Virus record (IMG/VR): IMGVR_UViG_3300033153_005184
Span: 1-32,289 of that record
Length of the DNA: 32,289 bases
Direction: 5' to 3' (one strand)
DNA from: a virus
A model generated the notes under the pieces. The model was not told where the DNA came from. It searched no databases and was given only the letters and a program-made list of their open reading frames with translations. Positions 8,746 to 14,256 of this stretch are shown piece after piece. The number at the start of each line of letters is the position of its first letter. Within the stretch, counting starts at the first letter, position 1. Position numbers and translations under genes: made by a program.

Positions 8746-9207
8746 ATGAACCTTGTTATTGTTTCAGGATACTTCAACCCCTTGCACACAGGACATCTTG
8801 ACTACCTTGAGGGTGCAAGTCGTCTAGGTGATTATCTAATTGTGATAGTTAACAATGACGAGCAAGTCAGGATTAAGGGAAGCATACCCTTCCTGTCCCT
8901 TAAGGATCGTTTAAGAATAGTTCAAGCTCTAACCTGCGTGGGTAGGTCGGTGGCATCTATTGATACCGATGGCTCAGTTGTAAAAACCATAGAAGAGCTC
9001 GCCAAGCTGTGGAAGCAAGCGGGCTCCGATGGGACGGCGACACAAATTTCTGAAGATGGAATAATTTTTGCGAACGGTGGAGACCGAAACTCTAATGACA
9101 TTCCAGAGTATTCCCTATGTGAAAAATATGGTATTCAAATGGCGTTCAATATTGGGGGAGGAAAAACCCAATCATCAAGCGGACTTATTAAGAAGGTTAA
9201 GCAATAG
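8746..9207 (+). CDS. cytidylyltransferase-like nucleotidyltransferase
   Basis: This 153-aa enzyme is of the HxGH nucleotidyltransferase superfamily (TagD, RfaE C-terminal domain and PPAT relatives). It would transfer a nucleotidyl group from CTP or ATP to a phosphorylated substrate. The signature is SGYFNPLHTGHLDYL with H14 and H17, followed by VIVNNDEQVRIKG, and a C-terminal SSSGLIKKV matching the ISSTxI motif. The substrate is not visible. Glycerol-3-phosphate, heptose phosphate or ethanolamine phosphate are family precedents. A strong AGGAG lies 7 nt before the ATG. It may supply an activated sugar or alcohol for the glycosyltransferase genes further downstream. Confidence 0.85.
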   Translation: MNLVIVSGYFNPLHTGHLDYLEGASRLGDYLIVIVNNDEQVRIKGSIPFLSLKDRLRIVQALTCVGRSVASIDTDGSVVKTIEELAKLWKQAGSDGTATQISEDGIIFANGGDRNSNDIPEYSLCEKYGIQMAFNIGGGKTQSSSGLIKKVKQ

Positions 9208-9216
9208 GGGTTGACA

Positions 9217-9336
9217 ATGGAAGACAAGCCTACATTATCGGATATTGTTTTGGGAGTGATTGGAATTATTCTTATAATTGCTCTTGCATGGGATATTGTT
9301 TGTTGGAGTATCTTTCTGGGAGGATGGAATGAGTAA
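9217..9336 (+). CDS. tiny single-pass membrane protein, 39 aa
   Basis: A 39-codon frame runs from the ATG at 9217. Residues about 9-34 are hydrophobic (IVLGVIGIILIIALAW), with an acidic N terminus. GGGG directly before TTGACA serves as ribosome site, the same start arrangement found before several genes downstream. Its stop overlaps the next ATG by 8 nt. No function is recognised. Confidence 0.5.
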   Translation: MEDKPTLSDIVLGVIGIILIIALAWDIVCWSIFLGGWNE

Positions 9337-9565
9337 TCAAAGAGGTCATAACTACTTCACTTTAGTAGAGTCGCTAGAGTTGTATATAGATAATTTATCT
9401 CATTTAAACAAAAATATGAAGATAGACAGAGAAGTCAAACTGCCTTCCCCAGTAGGACGCTTCCCAGTTTATGGTGGCGAGACAGTAAATGATGAAATCA
9501 AGTTGGCTAAGGGTCGTCTTAAAATAACAAGAGAGAGATTGTTTATAAATAAAAAGGAACAATGA
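9329..9565 (+). CDS. small hypothetical protein, 78 aa
   Basis: I do not recognise this protein. It is soluble, basic and predicted helical with LVESLELYIDNLSHL near the N terminus. The frame is open further upstream to an ATG at 9278, but that would overlap most of the 39-aa gene. GGGAGG at 9318-9323 sits 5 nt before the ATG at 9329, so this start is preferred. Confidence 0.55.
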   Translation: MSNQRGHNYFTLVESLELYIDNLSHLNKNMKIDREVKLPSPVGRFPVYGGETVNDEIKLAKGRLKITRERLFINKKEQ

Positions 9566-9566
9566 G

Positions 9567-10112
9567 ATGAAAATTGGGTTAAAGAAAATTCCGAAGGCCG
9601 TCGCCCTATGGGCCATAGTAATCATGGGTGCATTCTTGATCTTTATGACTGCCCTAAGTATTGGTGAAGACAAGGGTCAGCGGATAGAAAGATCGCATCA
9701 GGCACTGGAAATTACCAAGGTGGTTGTTGCCAACACAGAAATCATAGTTGCACATGGGCAGCTTTCTCAGCAGATGAGACAAAATTCAGATATTATAATG
9801 AGGTATCATCACTACTTAGATGGTCATAATCCATCTGTTAAAAAGGTGGTATTATGTCCAGAGTGCCTGACAGAGGAAGACCGCCCAGGCAAGATCGAAG
9901 CATATTTTGTTACCGAATTTGAAGATCACCCAGAGGAATTGCCAGAAACATTTGAACAACTCTTACAGGACTGCGAAGAAATAAAGACTGGTATTCGAGC
10001 CGCCCGGTTCAGTTTGATTCTTCAAGCAGAAACATTACAACGTACATTAGATAAACTTAGAACTCAAACTTCTCCGGTGGTCGAAAATATCTTTGAAAGA
10101 ATTGATAAATGA
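9567..10112 (+). CDS. hypothetical membrane-anchored protein, 181 aa
   Basis: One membrane segment (about 11-32, AVALWAIVIMGAFLIFM) follows a short basic N terminus. The rest is a mainly helical, polar domain with coiled-coil potential. The topology suggests an anchor with a large soluble domain, as seen in phage spanins or membrane-associated replication proteins, but no family is recognised. The last residues, VVENIFERIDK, nearly match the YopX-type C terminus encoded at 11139-11171 (VVGNIFERVDK), and the DNA is 32/34 identical there. This suggests gene-end exchange between cassettes. Confidence 0.62.
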   Translation: MKIGLKKIPKAVALWAIVIMGAFLIFMTALSIGEDKGQRIERSHQALEITKVVVANTEIIVAHGQLSQQMRQNSDIIMRYHHYLDGHNPSVKKVVLCPECLTEEDRPGKIEAYFVTEFEDHPEELPETFEQLLQDCEEIKTGIRAARFSLILQAETLQRTLDKLRTQTSPVVENIFERIDK

Positions 10113-10113
10113 G
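10080..10113 (+). repeat. 34-nt gene-end/gene-start repeat, copy 1
   Basis: This stretch matches 11139-11172 at 32 of 34 positions. It encodes the last residues VENIFERIDK of one gene and the ATGAG start of the next. It probably marks a recombination or duplication junction between small gene cassettes. Confidence 0.85.
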
Positions 10114-10351
10114 CTATCGAATAACAGACGAGCAGGAAACTTTAGAAACTGTCAATTTCCACATGTTGACCGCCATGCAAAATGAATTTGTTTTTAATAT
10201 TGACGAAGAGCCAACAATTTGCAAAAGAATTCAGATTGGTGATTTGATTTGTGAAAACGACGCTTATAGTTGTCATACTACGTCAAGAGTAGATCAAGAT
10301 GGGTTTGTTAAGGTTATTGTTACGACAAAGGGGTGGGGAGTTGACAAATGA
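10109..10351 (+). CDS. small hypothetical protein, 80 aa
   Basis: I do not recognise this protein. It is acidic and soluble with probable beta structure in ICKRIQIGDLICEN, which faintly recalls small phage domains with a gD-type turn. The start lies in an ATGA overlap with the previous gene. It ends GWGVDK, the same last residues as another small gene at 11350, because the next gene's start cassette overlaps its 3' end. Confidence 0.55.
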   Translation: MSYRITDEQETLETVNFHMLTAMQNEFVFNIDEEPTICKRIQIGDLICENDAYSCHTTSRVDQDGFVKVIVTTKGWGVDK

Positions 10352-10363
10352 GTTCTGACGAAC
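10341..10363 (+). repeat. start-codon cassette repeat, copy A
   Basis: This 23-nt block runs from TTGACAA through ATGAGTTCTGACGAAC. It is identical to 11340-11362 and differs by one base from 11161-11183. It is preceded by a G-rich ribosome site and encodes MSSDE. Shorter versions (GGAG or GGGG, TTGAYAA, ATG) precede genes at 10538, 10718 and 11524, and a variant precedes 9217. Confidence 0.85.
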
Positions 10364-10545
10364 ATAATTTAGAAAATCCATTATCAAATGTTGTAGTATC
10401 CCACATTGTGCCGCCGAATTTAGACCTTGCAACCCACCCATACGCAAAATATCTAAATTTTGGTGAGCCGATAGAGTGTATTTTATCTATTTTAGATAAT
10501 GAAGAACAAGAGTTTTGGAAAAATATGGAGTTGACAAATGACTGA
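10348..10545 (+). CDS. small hypothetical protein, 65 aa
   Basis: I recognise no family. The protein is acidic with a Pro-rich middle (HIVPPNLDLATHP) and an acidic helix at the end. It begins MSSDEH, encoded by a 16-nt stretch identical to the starts of the genes at 11168 and 11347. GGGGAG precedes TTGACAA and then the ATG. Confidence 0.5.
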   Translation: MSSDEHNLENPLSNVVVSHIVPPNLDLATHPYAKYLNFGEPIECILSILDNEEQEFWKNMELTND

Positions 10546-10705
10546 CGATAGATTGATAACTCTTTACGATAAAAACAAGAATCCAAAGTTAAAAGTTAGA
10601 TTGACAGAAGAAGGATACGAAAAATATCAGGCAGGAGAAAAGTGGGATAGTGATTGGATTGAAATAATGATGGACATTGAACGTATAAAACTCGCAGAGT
10701 TTTGA
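10538..10705 (+). CDS. very small hypothetical protein, 55 aa
   Basis: A 55-codon frame begins with ATG at 10538 (MTDDRLITLYDKN) and ends LAEF. It is charged, with the segment VRLTEEGYEKYQAGEKW, similar in style to small phage proteins of unknown function. The start has GGAG directly before TTGACAA, the local recurrent start arrangement, and overlaps the end of the previous gene by 8 nt. Support is the ribosome site and the tight packing. Confidence 0.5.
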   Translation: MTDDRLITLYDKNKNPKLKVRLTEEGYEKYQAGEKWDSDWIEIMMDIERIKLAEF

Positions 10706-10717
10706 AGGAGTTGACAA

Positions 10718-11171
10718 ATGAGGGAAATTAAATTTAGGGCGTGGCATAAGAAAAAGCATAAAATGCTTTATAATGTTCAAAAAACCGAAATGGTACATCA
10801 TGCAATGTCTAGTATGGCAGCATCATGCAATGTCTAGTATGGCAGGAGAACCGTCTGGTTTAGACCATTACTTTAATGAAGAGTGGTATGAACTTATGCA
10901 ATACACCGGACTCAAAGACAAGAACGGTAAGGATATTTATGAGGGCGATATTTTAGGCTACCCAACTGATACCAACGATAAGAAACTAACAGAAGTCAGA
11001 TGGGCAAAAGCATACTCTGGAGAGCAGTGGTGTGAATTTGAAATACGAAATTATGCTGGAAAAGATGTGAAGTCAGATGAGTCAGATGAGCCAGACGATT
11101 TTTATGGCGGCATATCTCAAGCCGAATATAAAATAGTCGTCGGAAATATCTTTGAAAGAGTTGATAAATGA
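10718..11171 (+). pseudogene. YopX-family protein gene, frameshifted by a 25-bp tandem duplication
   Basis: The frame from ATG 10718 opens MREIKFRAWHKKKHKML, the standard YopX N terminus, but hits TAG at 10835-10837 after 39 codons. The rest of the family pattern is in another frame: LMQYTGLKDKNGKDIYEGDI, then KIVVGNIFERVDK. The switch occurs in an exact 25-bp tandem repeat (10796-10820 and 10821-10845). Removing one copy gives one continuous protein of 142 aa, the usual YopX length. The gene is thus either broken, switchable by repeat slippage, or affected by an assembly error. ATG 10830 or 10773 could restart translation of the C-terminal part. YopX function is unknown. GGAG before TTGACAA supports the 10718 start. 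Confidence 0.85.
10796..10845. repeat. perfect 25-bp tandem duplication (two copies)
   Basis: Bases 10796-10820 are repeated exactly at 10821-10845. Because 25 is not a multiple of 3 it shifts the YopX reading frame. Each copy holds two ATG triplets and a TAG that is out of frame in one copy only. Confidence 0.95.
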
Positions 11172-11172
11172 G
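11139..11172 (+). repeat. 34-nt gene-end/gene-start repeat, copy 2
   Basis: This is the partner of 10080-10113, encoding VGNIFERVDK at the YopX end and the next ATGAG. Since the GNIFE ending is typical of YopX proteins, this copy is likely the source and the other the acquired one. Confidence 0.85.
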
Positions 11173-11183
11173 TTCTGACGAAC
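11161..11183 (+). repeat. start-codon cassette repeat, copy B
   Basis: This copy has TTGATAA in place of TTGACAA. The following 16 coding nucleotides (MSSDE) are identical to the other copies. Confidence 0.85.
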
Positions 11184-11350
11184 TAAAAGAAAATACTTTT
11201 TATAGTATTAATACCCAATATACAAAAGGGAGATTCCAATACGCCGGGGAAGTAGATTTTCAGGGCGTTAAGAAATATCTTTTTCAATGTTTCGCTATTG
11301 ATATGTATTTAACAGAAGACGAATTAGTCTGTGTGGGGGTTGACAAATGA
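11168..11350 (+). CDS. small hypothetical protein, 60 aa
   Basis: I recognise no family. The sequence alternates hydrophobic and polar residues (GRFQYAGEVDFQGVKKYLFQ), which suggests a small beta-rich fold. It starts MSSDEL from the shared start cassette, overlaps the YopX stop by 4 nt, and ends VGVDK, overlapping the next gene's start cassette. Confidence 0.52.
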   Translation: MSSDELKENTFYSINTQYTKGRFQYAGEVDFQGVKKYLFQCFAIDMYLTEDELVCVGVDK

Positions 11351-11362
11351 GTTCTGACGAAC
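11340..11362 (+). repeat. start-codon cassette repeat, copy C
   Basis: This copy is identical to 10341-10363. It is preceded by GGGGG and starts the 57-aa zinc-ribbon gene. Confidence 0.85.
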
Positions 11363-11520
11363 ATATTATAGAAGATAAAGATTGGTCTTGTATGGACGAA
11401 ATTTATACAGACTTTTATAGATGTCCCAAGTGTGGAGAAGATATGATTATGGTTGCAGCCTTATACTGTCAGGGCTGTGGTGTTAAACTTGAGTGGAATT
11501 TGTCTGGTGATAGGGGTTGA
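11347..11520 (+). CDS. small zinc-ribbon protein, 57 aa
   Basis: The short frame starts at ATG 11347 (MSSDEH) and carries two CxxC pairs, RCPKCG (C26, C29) and CQGCG (C41, C44), a compact zinc ribbon. Such proteins often bind nucleic acid or proteins, but the target is unknown. It overlaps the previous stop by 4 nt and ends 3 nt before the next start. Confidence 0.62.
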   Translation: MSSDEHIIEDKDWSCMDEIYTDFYRCPKCGEDMIMVAALYCQGCGVKLEWNLSGDRG

Positions 11521-11523
11521 TAA

Positions 11524-12033
11524 ATGAGACTAGACCACATAGCATATCGAGTCCCTAACAGGGACGAGACTGTAGAGCATCTCAACAAAATGTTTGGGTA
11601 TCATGTTGAAGAAGAATTTACTATTGACTTTGATAATGGCTCCAAGGCAAAGTGTAAGGCACTTACCGCATTGACTGATATGCACGAATTTATAGAGGGA
11701 ATGCCAGAAGTTTTTGTGTCAGAGGGAAGTCCCGGCTCCATAGTAGAGAAGTGGATTCAAAACACTCCCAACGGTCAGGGTGGCATCCACCACCTAGCCT
11801 ATAAGGTTGACGACATAGATCCTATCGTAAAGCAATGGAAAGATAGGGGCATAGAGTTCCTAACTGAGGATGTTATTGACTGCCCCGATGACGACCTGAG
11901 ACAGATATTTACTAAGCCGCAACCGCTGCTTGGCGGCGTTATTATCGAACTGATTGAGCGTGGAGATAAGGGATTCTGCCAGAACTCTGTTAAAAACTTA
12001 ATGGAAGCTACAGATGAAAATAGAGACAAGTAA
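11524..12033 (+). CDS. VOC-fold (glyoxalase/HPPD-like) protein
   Basis: This 169-aa protein is of the vicinal oxygen chelate superfamily. Two repeated beta-alpha-beta modules begin at LDHIAYRVPN (H5) and GGIHHLAYKVDD (H90), with GGVIIELIERG (E142) as the third metal-ligand site. The end, GFCQNSVKNLMEAT, resembles the C-terminal segment of 4-hydroxyphenylpyruvate dioxygenase, but the protein is only half that length. Substrate and reaction cannot be told; epimerase, lyase, dioxygenase and antibiotic-binding members all share this fold. GGGG then TTGATAA precede the ATG. Confidence 0.75.
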   Translation: MRLDHIAYRVPNRDETVEHLNKMFGYHVEEEFTIDFDNGSKAKCKALTALTDMHEFIEGMPEVFVSEGSPGSIVEKWIQNTPNGQGGIHHLAYKVDDIDPIVKQWKDRGIEFLTEDVIDCPDDDLRQIFTKPQPLLGGVIIELIERGDKGFCQNSVKNLMEATDENRDK

Positions 12034-12163
12034 AAGCCTGTGTACGTTTTTCGCCTTAACCAACTTAGGACTGTTCGCATATAATGGACTAGCATTGAAT
12101 TTATATATTGGAATAGTTATGGTTGTGTGGGTTGTTGTACTAGAGTTTATAGGGAAACATTAA
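12014..12163 (+). CDS. tiny membrane protein, 49 aa
   Basis: A 49-codon frame starts at ATG 12014 inside the end of the VOC gene and ends in TAATG, where the polymerase C-half begins. It has two hydrophobic segments (about 8-26 and 29-46, IGIVMVVWVVVLEFIG). TGGAAG 11 nt upstream is a weak ribosome site. No function is recognised. Exact stop-start coupling to the polymerase gene supports it as real. Confidence 0.5.
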   Translation: MKIETSKSLCTFFALTNLGLFAYNGLALNLYIGIVMVVWVVVLEFIGKH

Positions 12164-13788
12164 TGAAGGAAACAGTAACATTTGATTGCGGCTGTACCTT
12201 TAATGTTAACGAGAAAGGTCTGCCAGTATTCGAACCATATCTAGATAAGATCAGACTGACCTGTCCTGCTACTTGGGACATGATCTGCGAAGGTAACACT
12301 AAGGGCGTCTTTCAGCTAGAGTCACAGCTAGGTCAAAGTATGGCCTCTCAAACTGCTCCTCGACATATGGAAGAGCTGTCAGACCTCATTAGCATCATGC
12401 GACCTGGATGTCTTGAGGCTATAGTAGAGGGAAAGAACCTGTCCACTCACTACATAGACCGCAAAGCTGGACGTGATTCAGTTAGCTACTTTCACCCTGC
12501 CTTGGAGCCAATCCTTGAGAATACATACGGCATCCTGGTATATCAAGAGCAGGCCCTAGGCATTGCTAGGCAAATCGCGGGGTATAATTTACAGGAAGCG
12601 GAGCTACTGAGGAAAGCCATTGGTAAGAAGAAGATTCAACTTATGGCTAAGGTTAAAGCCGAGTTCTTTGACAAGGCTGTGGGCTTCGGAATCATTAATC
12701 TAGAAGAAGCAGAGGAAATATTTAGCTGGATTGAGAAATCTCAACGGTACTCATTTAATAAAAGTCACGCTATAGCCTATGCTCATAACGGCTACCTAAC
12801 AGCTTTTACAAAAGCCCACTTTCCCCTGGCCTTTTTTACCGCTTGGTTGCGACACGCGAAGGGAAAGCAAAACCCGCACATGGAAATTCAAGACCTTGTG
12901 AACAATGCTCGCCTGATGGACATTGATATCGTTCCTCCGAGTATTTTGAACATGAATCGAGTATTTAAATTAATTGATAACAAACCTACGTACGGAATTA
13001 CTGACATAAAAAGAGTAGGCAGTTCAGTTTTCGACCAAATTCGTGGTGTAATAAAGAACAACAAATATGATTTAGAGGGATTTACCTGGGACGTGTTCCT
13101 GATGAAGATGGGGCGAATCATTAAATCTGACTCCTTTAAAGCTATAATATTGGCTGGGGCCTTAGACTGCTATAAAGTTTCTCGCATGAAGATGATATAT
13201 GATCTGGAGTTGTATCGAGAGTTTAGAGATTCTGACCGTAAATACCTAGAGACTGTAAAATGCAGTACATTTAAAGACGGCCTAGAACAAATCTTAACCA
13301 AAAAGATACCTCACGAAAGACGCACAGCTCACACAGACCGCTTTATTGAACTTACCCGTAGCTCCATGAGAGCGTTAGACAACCCGCCTTATCAACTGGT
13401 AGACAGCCCCGCCTGGATAGCTAAGCAGGAGCGAGAGTATCTAGGTATCGCCTTGACATGTACTGAGATTGACGAGCACGATATCGGTGACGCCAACTGT
13501 ACCTGTCGAGATTATGCACAAGGATTTAGTTCTCACTCTATTGCTATAGCTGTTAAGGTAGATGACTTGCGAGAATGGAAAATCAAAAAAGGAAAGAGCA
13601 AAGGAGAAACAATGGCTTTCTTAAAAGTGAGTGATGGAACATGCTCCTTAGATAACGTAACTATGTTCCCAGAAGCTTGGGAGAGGTACTGTCAAGACAT
13701 ACGTATTGGAAGTTTGCTATTGCTGCGAGGACAACGCGATAAGAATCGTGGAAGTTTTCTAGTAATGCGTGTTAAAAAGTTAACGTAA
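12163..13788 (+). CDS. dnaE: DNA polymerase III alpha subunit, C-terminal half (split DnaE)
   Basis: This is the C-terminal 541 aa of the C-family polymerase. It resumes with TKGVFQLES (46-54). The fingers/nucleotide-binding block QEQALGIARQIAGYN, the motif LLRKAIGKKK, RYSFNKSHAIAYA, and a C-terminal OB fold (SIAIAVKVDDLREW to VMRVKKLT) follow. The first 20 residues include an unusual CxC turn (TFDCGCTFNV) not typical of DnaE. I chose ATG 12163 because it overlaps the previous stop (TAATG) and AGGGA lies upstream; an in-frame ATG at 12127 would add 12 residues. All metal-binding aspartates are in the other gene, so activity requires both products. Confidence 0.92.
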   Translation: MKETVTFDCGCTFNVNEKGLPVFEPYLDKIRLTCPATWDMICEGNTKGVFQLESQLGQSMASQTAPRHMEELSDLISIMRPGCLEAIVEGKNLSTHYIDRKAGRDSVSYFHPALEPILENTYGILVYQEQALGIARQIAGYNLQEAELLRKAIGKKKIQLMAKVKAEFFDKAVGFGIINLEEAEEIFSWIEKSQRYSFNKSHAIAYAHNGYLTAFTKAHFPLAFFTAWLRHAKGKQNPHMEIQDLVNNARLMDIDIVPPSILNMNRVFKLIDNKPTYGITDIKRVGSSVFDQIRGVIKNNKYDLEGFTWDVFLMKMGRIIKSDSFKAIILAGALDCYKVSRMKMIYDLELYREFRDSDRKYLETVKCSTFKDGLEQILTKKIPHERRTAHTDRFIELTRSSMRALDNPPYQLVDSPAWIAKQEREYLGIALTCTEIDEHDIGDANCTCRDYAQGFSSHSIAIAVKVDDLREWKIKKGKSKGETMAFLKVSDGTCSLDNVTMFPEAWERYCQDIRIGSLLLLRGQRDKNRGSFLVMRVKKLT

Positions 13789-13792
13789 CGTA

Positions 13793-13798
13793 TATAAT
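13793..13798 (+). promoter_or_regulatory. possible -10 box before the sigma factor gene
   Basis: A perfect TATAAT lies in the 21-nt gap before the sigma factor ATG. No good -35 box lies 16-18 nt upstream, and the hexamer also borders the ribosome site AGGA (13800-13803). It may be chance or a promoter that does not need a -35 element. Confidence 0.25.
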
Positions 13799-13809
13799 AA
13801 GGATGTATA

Positions 13810-14256
13810 ATGGATAAATTAATTGAGCAACACATGCCCCTTGTGGCATCCATAGTCAATAATTTTGAACCCAAAAACAATACCGAACGAGAGGACTTAC
13901 TAGATGCGGGACGAATTGGGCTCTGGAAAGCATTGCGAAAGTTCGATCCCGCTCATGGCAGTATGGTCTCTACCTATGCGTGGCGACCTATTCAATGGGC
14001 CATTATCCGTGAAATTAAAAACAGACAGCGTAACGTGTCTCTAGATGATGTTGCACCCCCTTCTGTTAGAACCCCCGAAAGGATATGGGAGTACTACCCT
14101 AGCGACATGACTGACCAAGAAAAGCAGTTAATTGAGCTGCGATGCGAAGGGTATAAGTTTCGCGAGATATGCGAGATAGTTAATGAGACACCTTCCACGG
14201 TAAAAAACCGCTTCTATAAGGCGATAAGGAAAATCAAAGAAGGAAACCATGCATAG
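13810..14256 (+). CDS. sigma-70 family RNA polymerase sigma factor (small, two-domain)
   Basis: This 148-aa protein has region 2 (about 8-70; LLDAGRIGLWKALRKFDP, then STYAWRPIQWAIIREIKN) and region 4 (about 100-145; DQEKQLIELRCEGYKF, then the helix-turn-helix TPSTVKNRFYKAIRKIKE). It has no regions 1 or 3, an architecture like ECF and phage sigma factors. It likely redirects host RNA polymerase to phage promoters, perhaps those of the late tail genes. AGGA lies 6 nt before the ATG. Its end overlaps the first glycosyltransferase gene by 8 nt. Confidence 0.87.
   Translation: MDKLIEQHMPLVASIVNNFEPKNNTEREDLLDAGRIGLWKALRKFDPAHGSMVSTYAWRPIQWAIIREIKNRQRNVSLDDVAPPSVRTPERIWEYYPSDMTDQEKQLIELRCEGYKFREICEIVNETPSTVKNRFYKAIRKIKEGNHA

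Noticed and set aside
10773-10829. A gene start at 10773 giving a 132-aa protein
   Set aside because: The first 19 codons in this frame are out-of-frame YopX sequence and there is no ribosome site. The real family N terminus is at 10718 in another frame, separated by the 25-bp duplication.
7300-12200. Split intein halves at the two dnaE gene ends
   Set aside because: Neither the end of the N-half nor the start of the C-half shows intein blocks A/B or F/G. The coding sequence resumes almost exactly where it stopped, so a simple gene split is the better reading.
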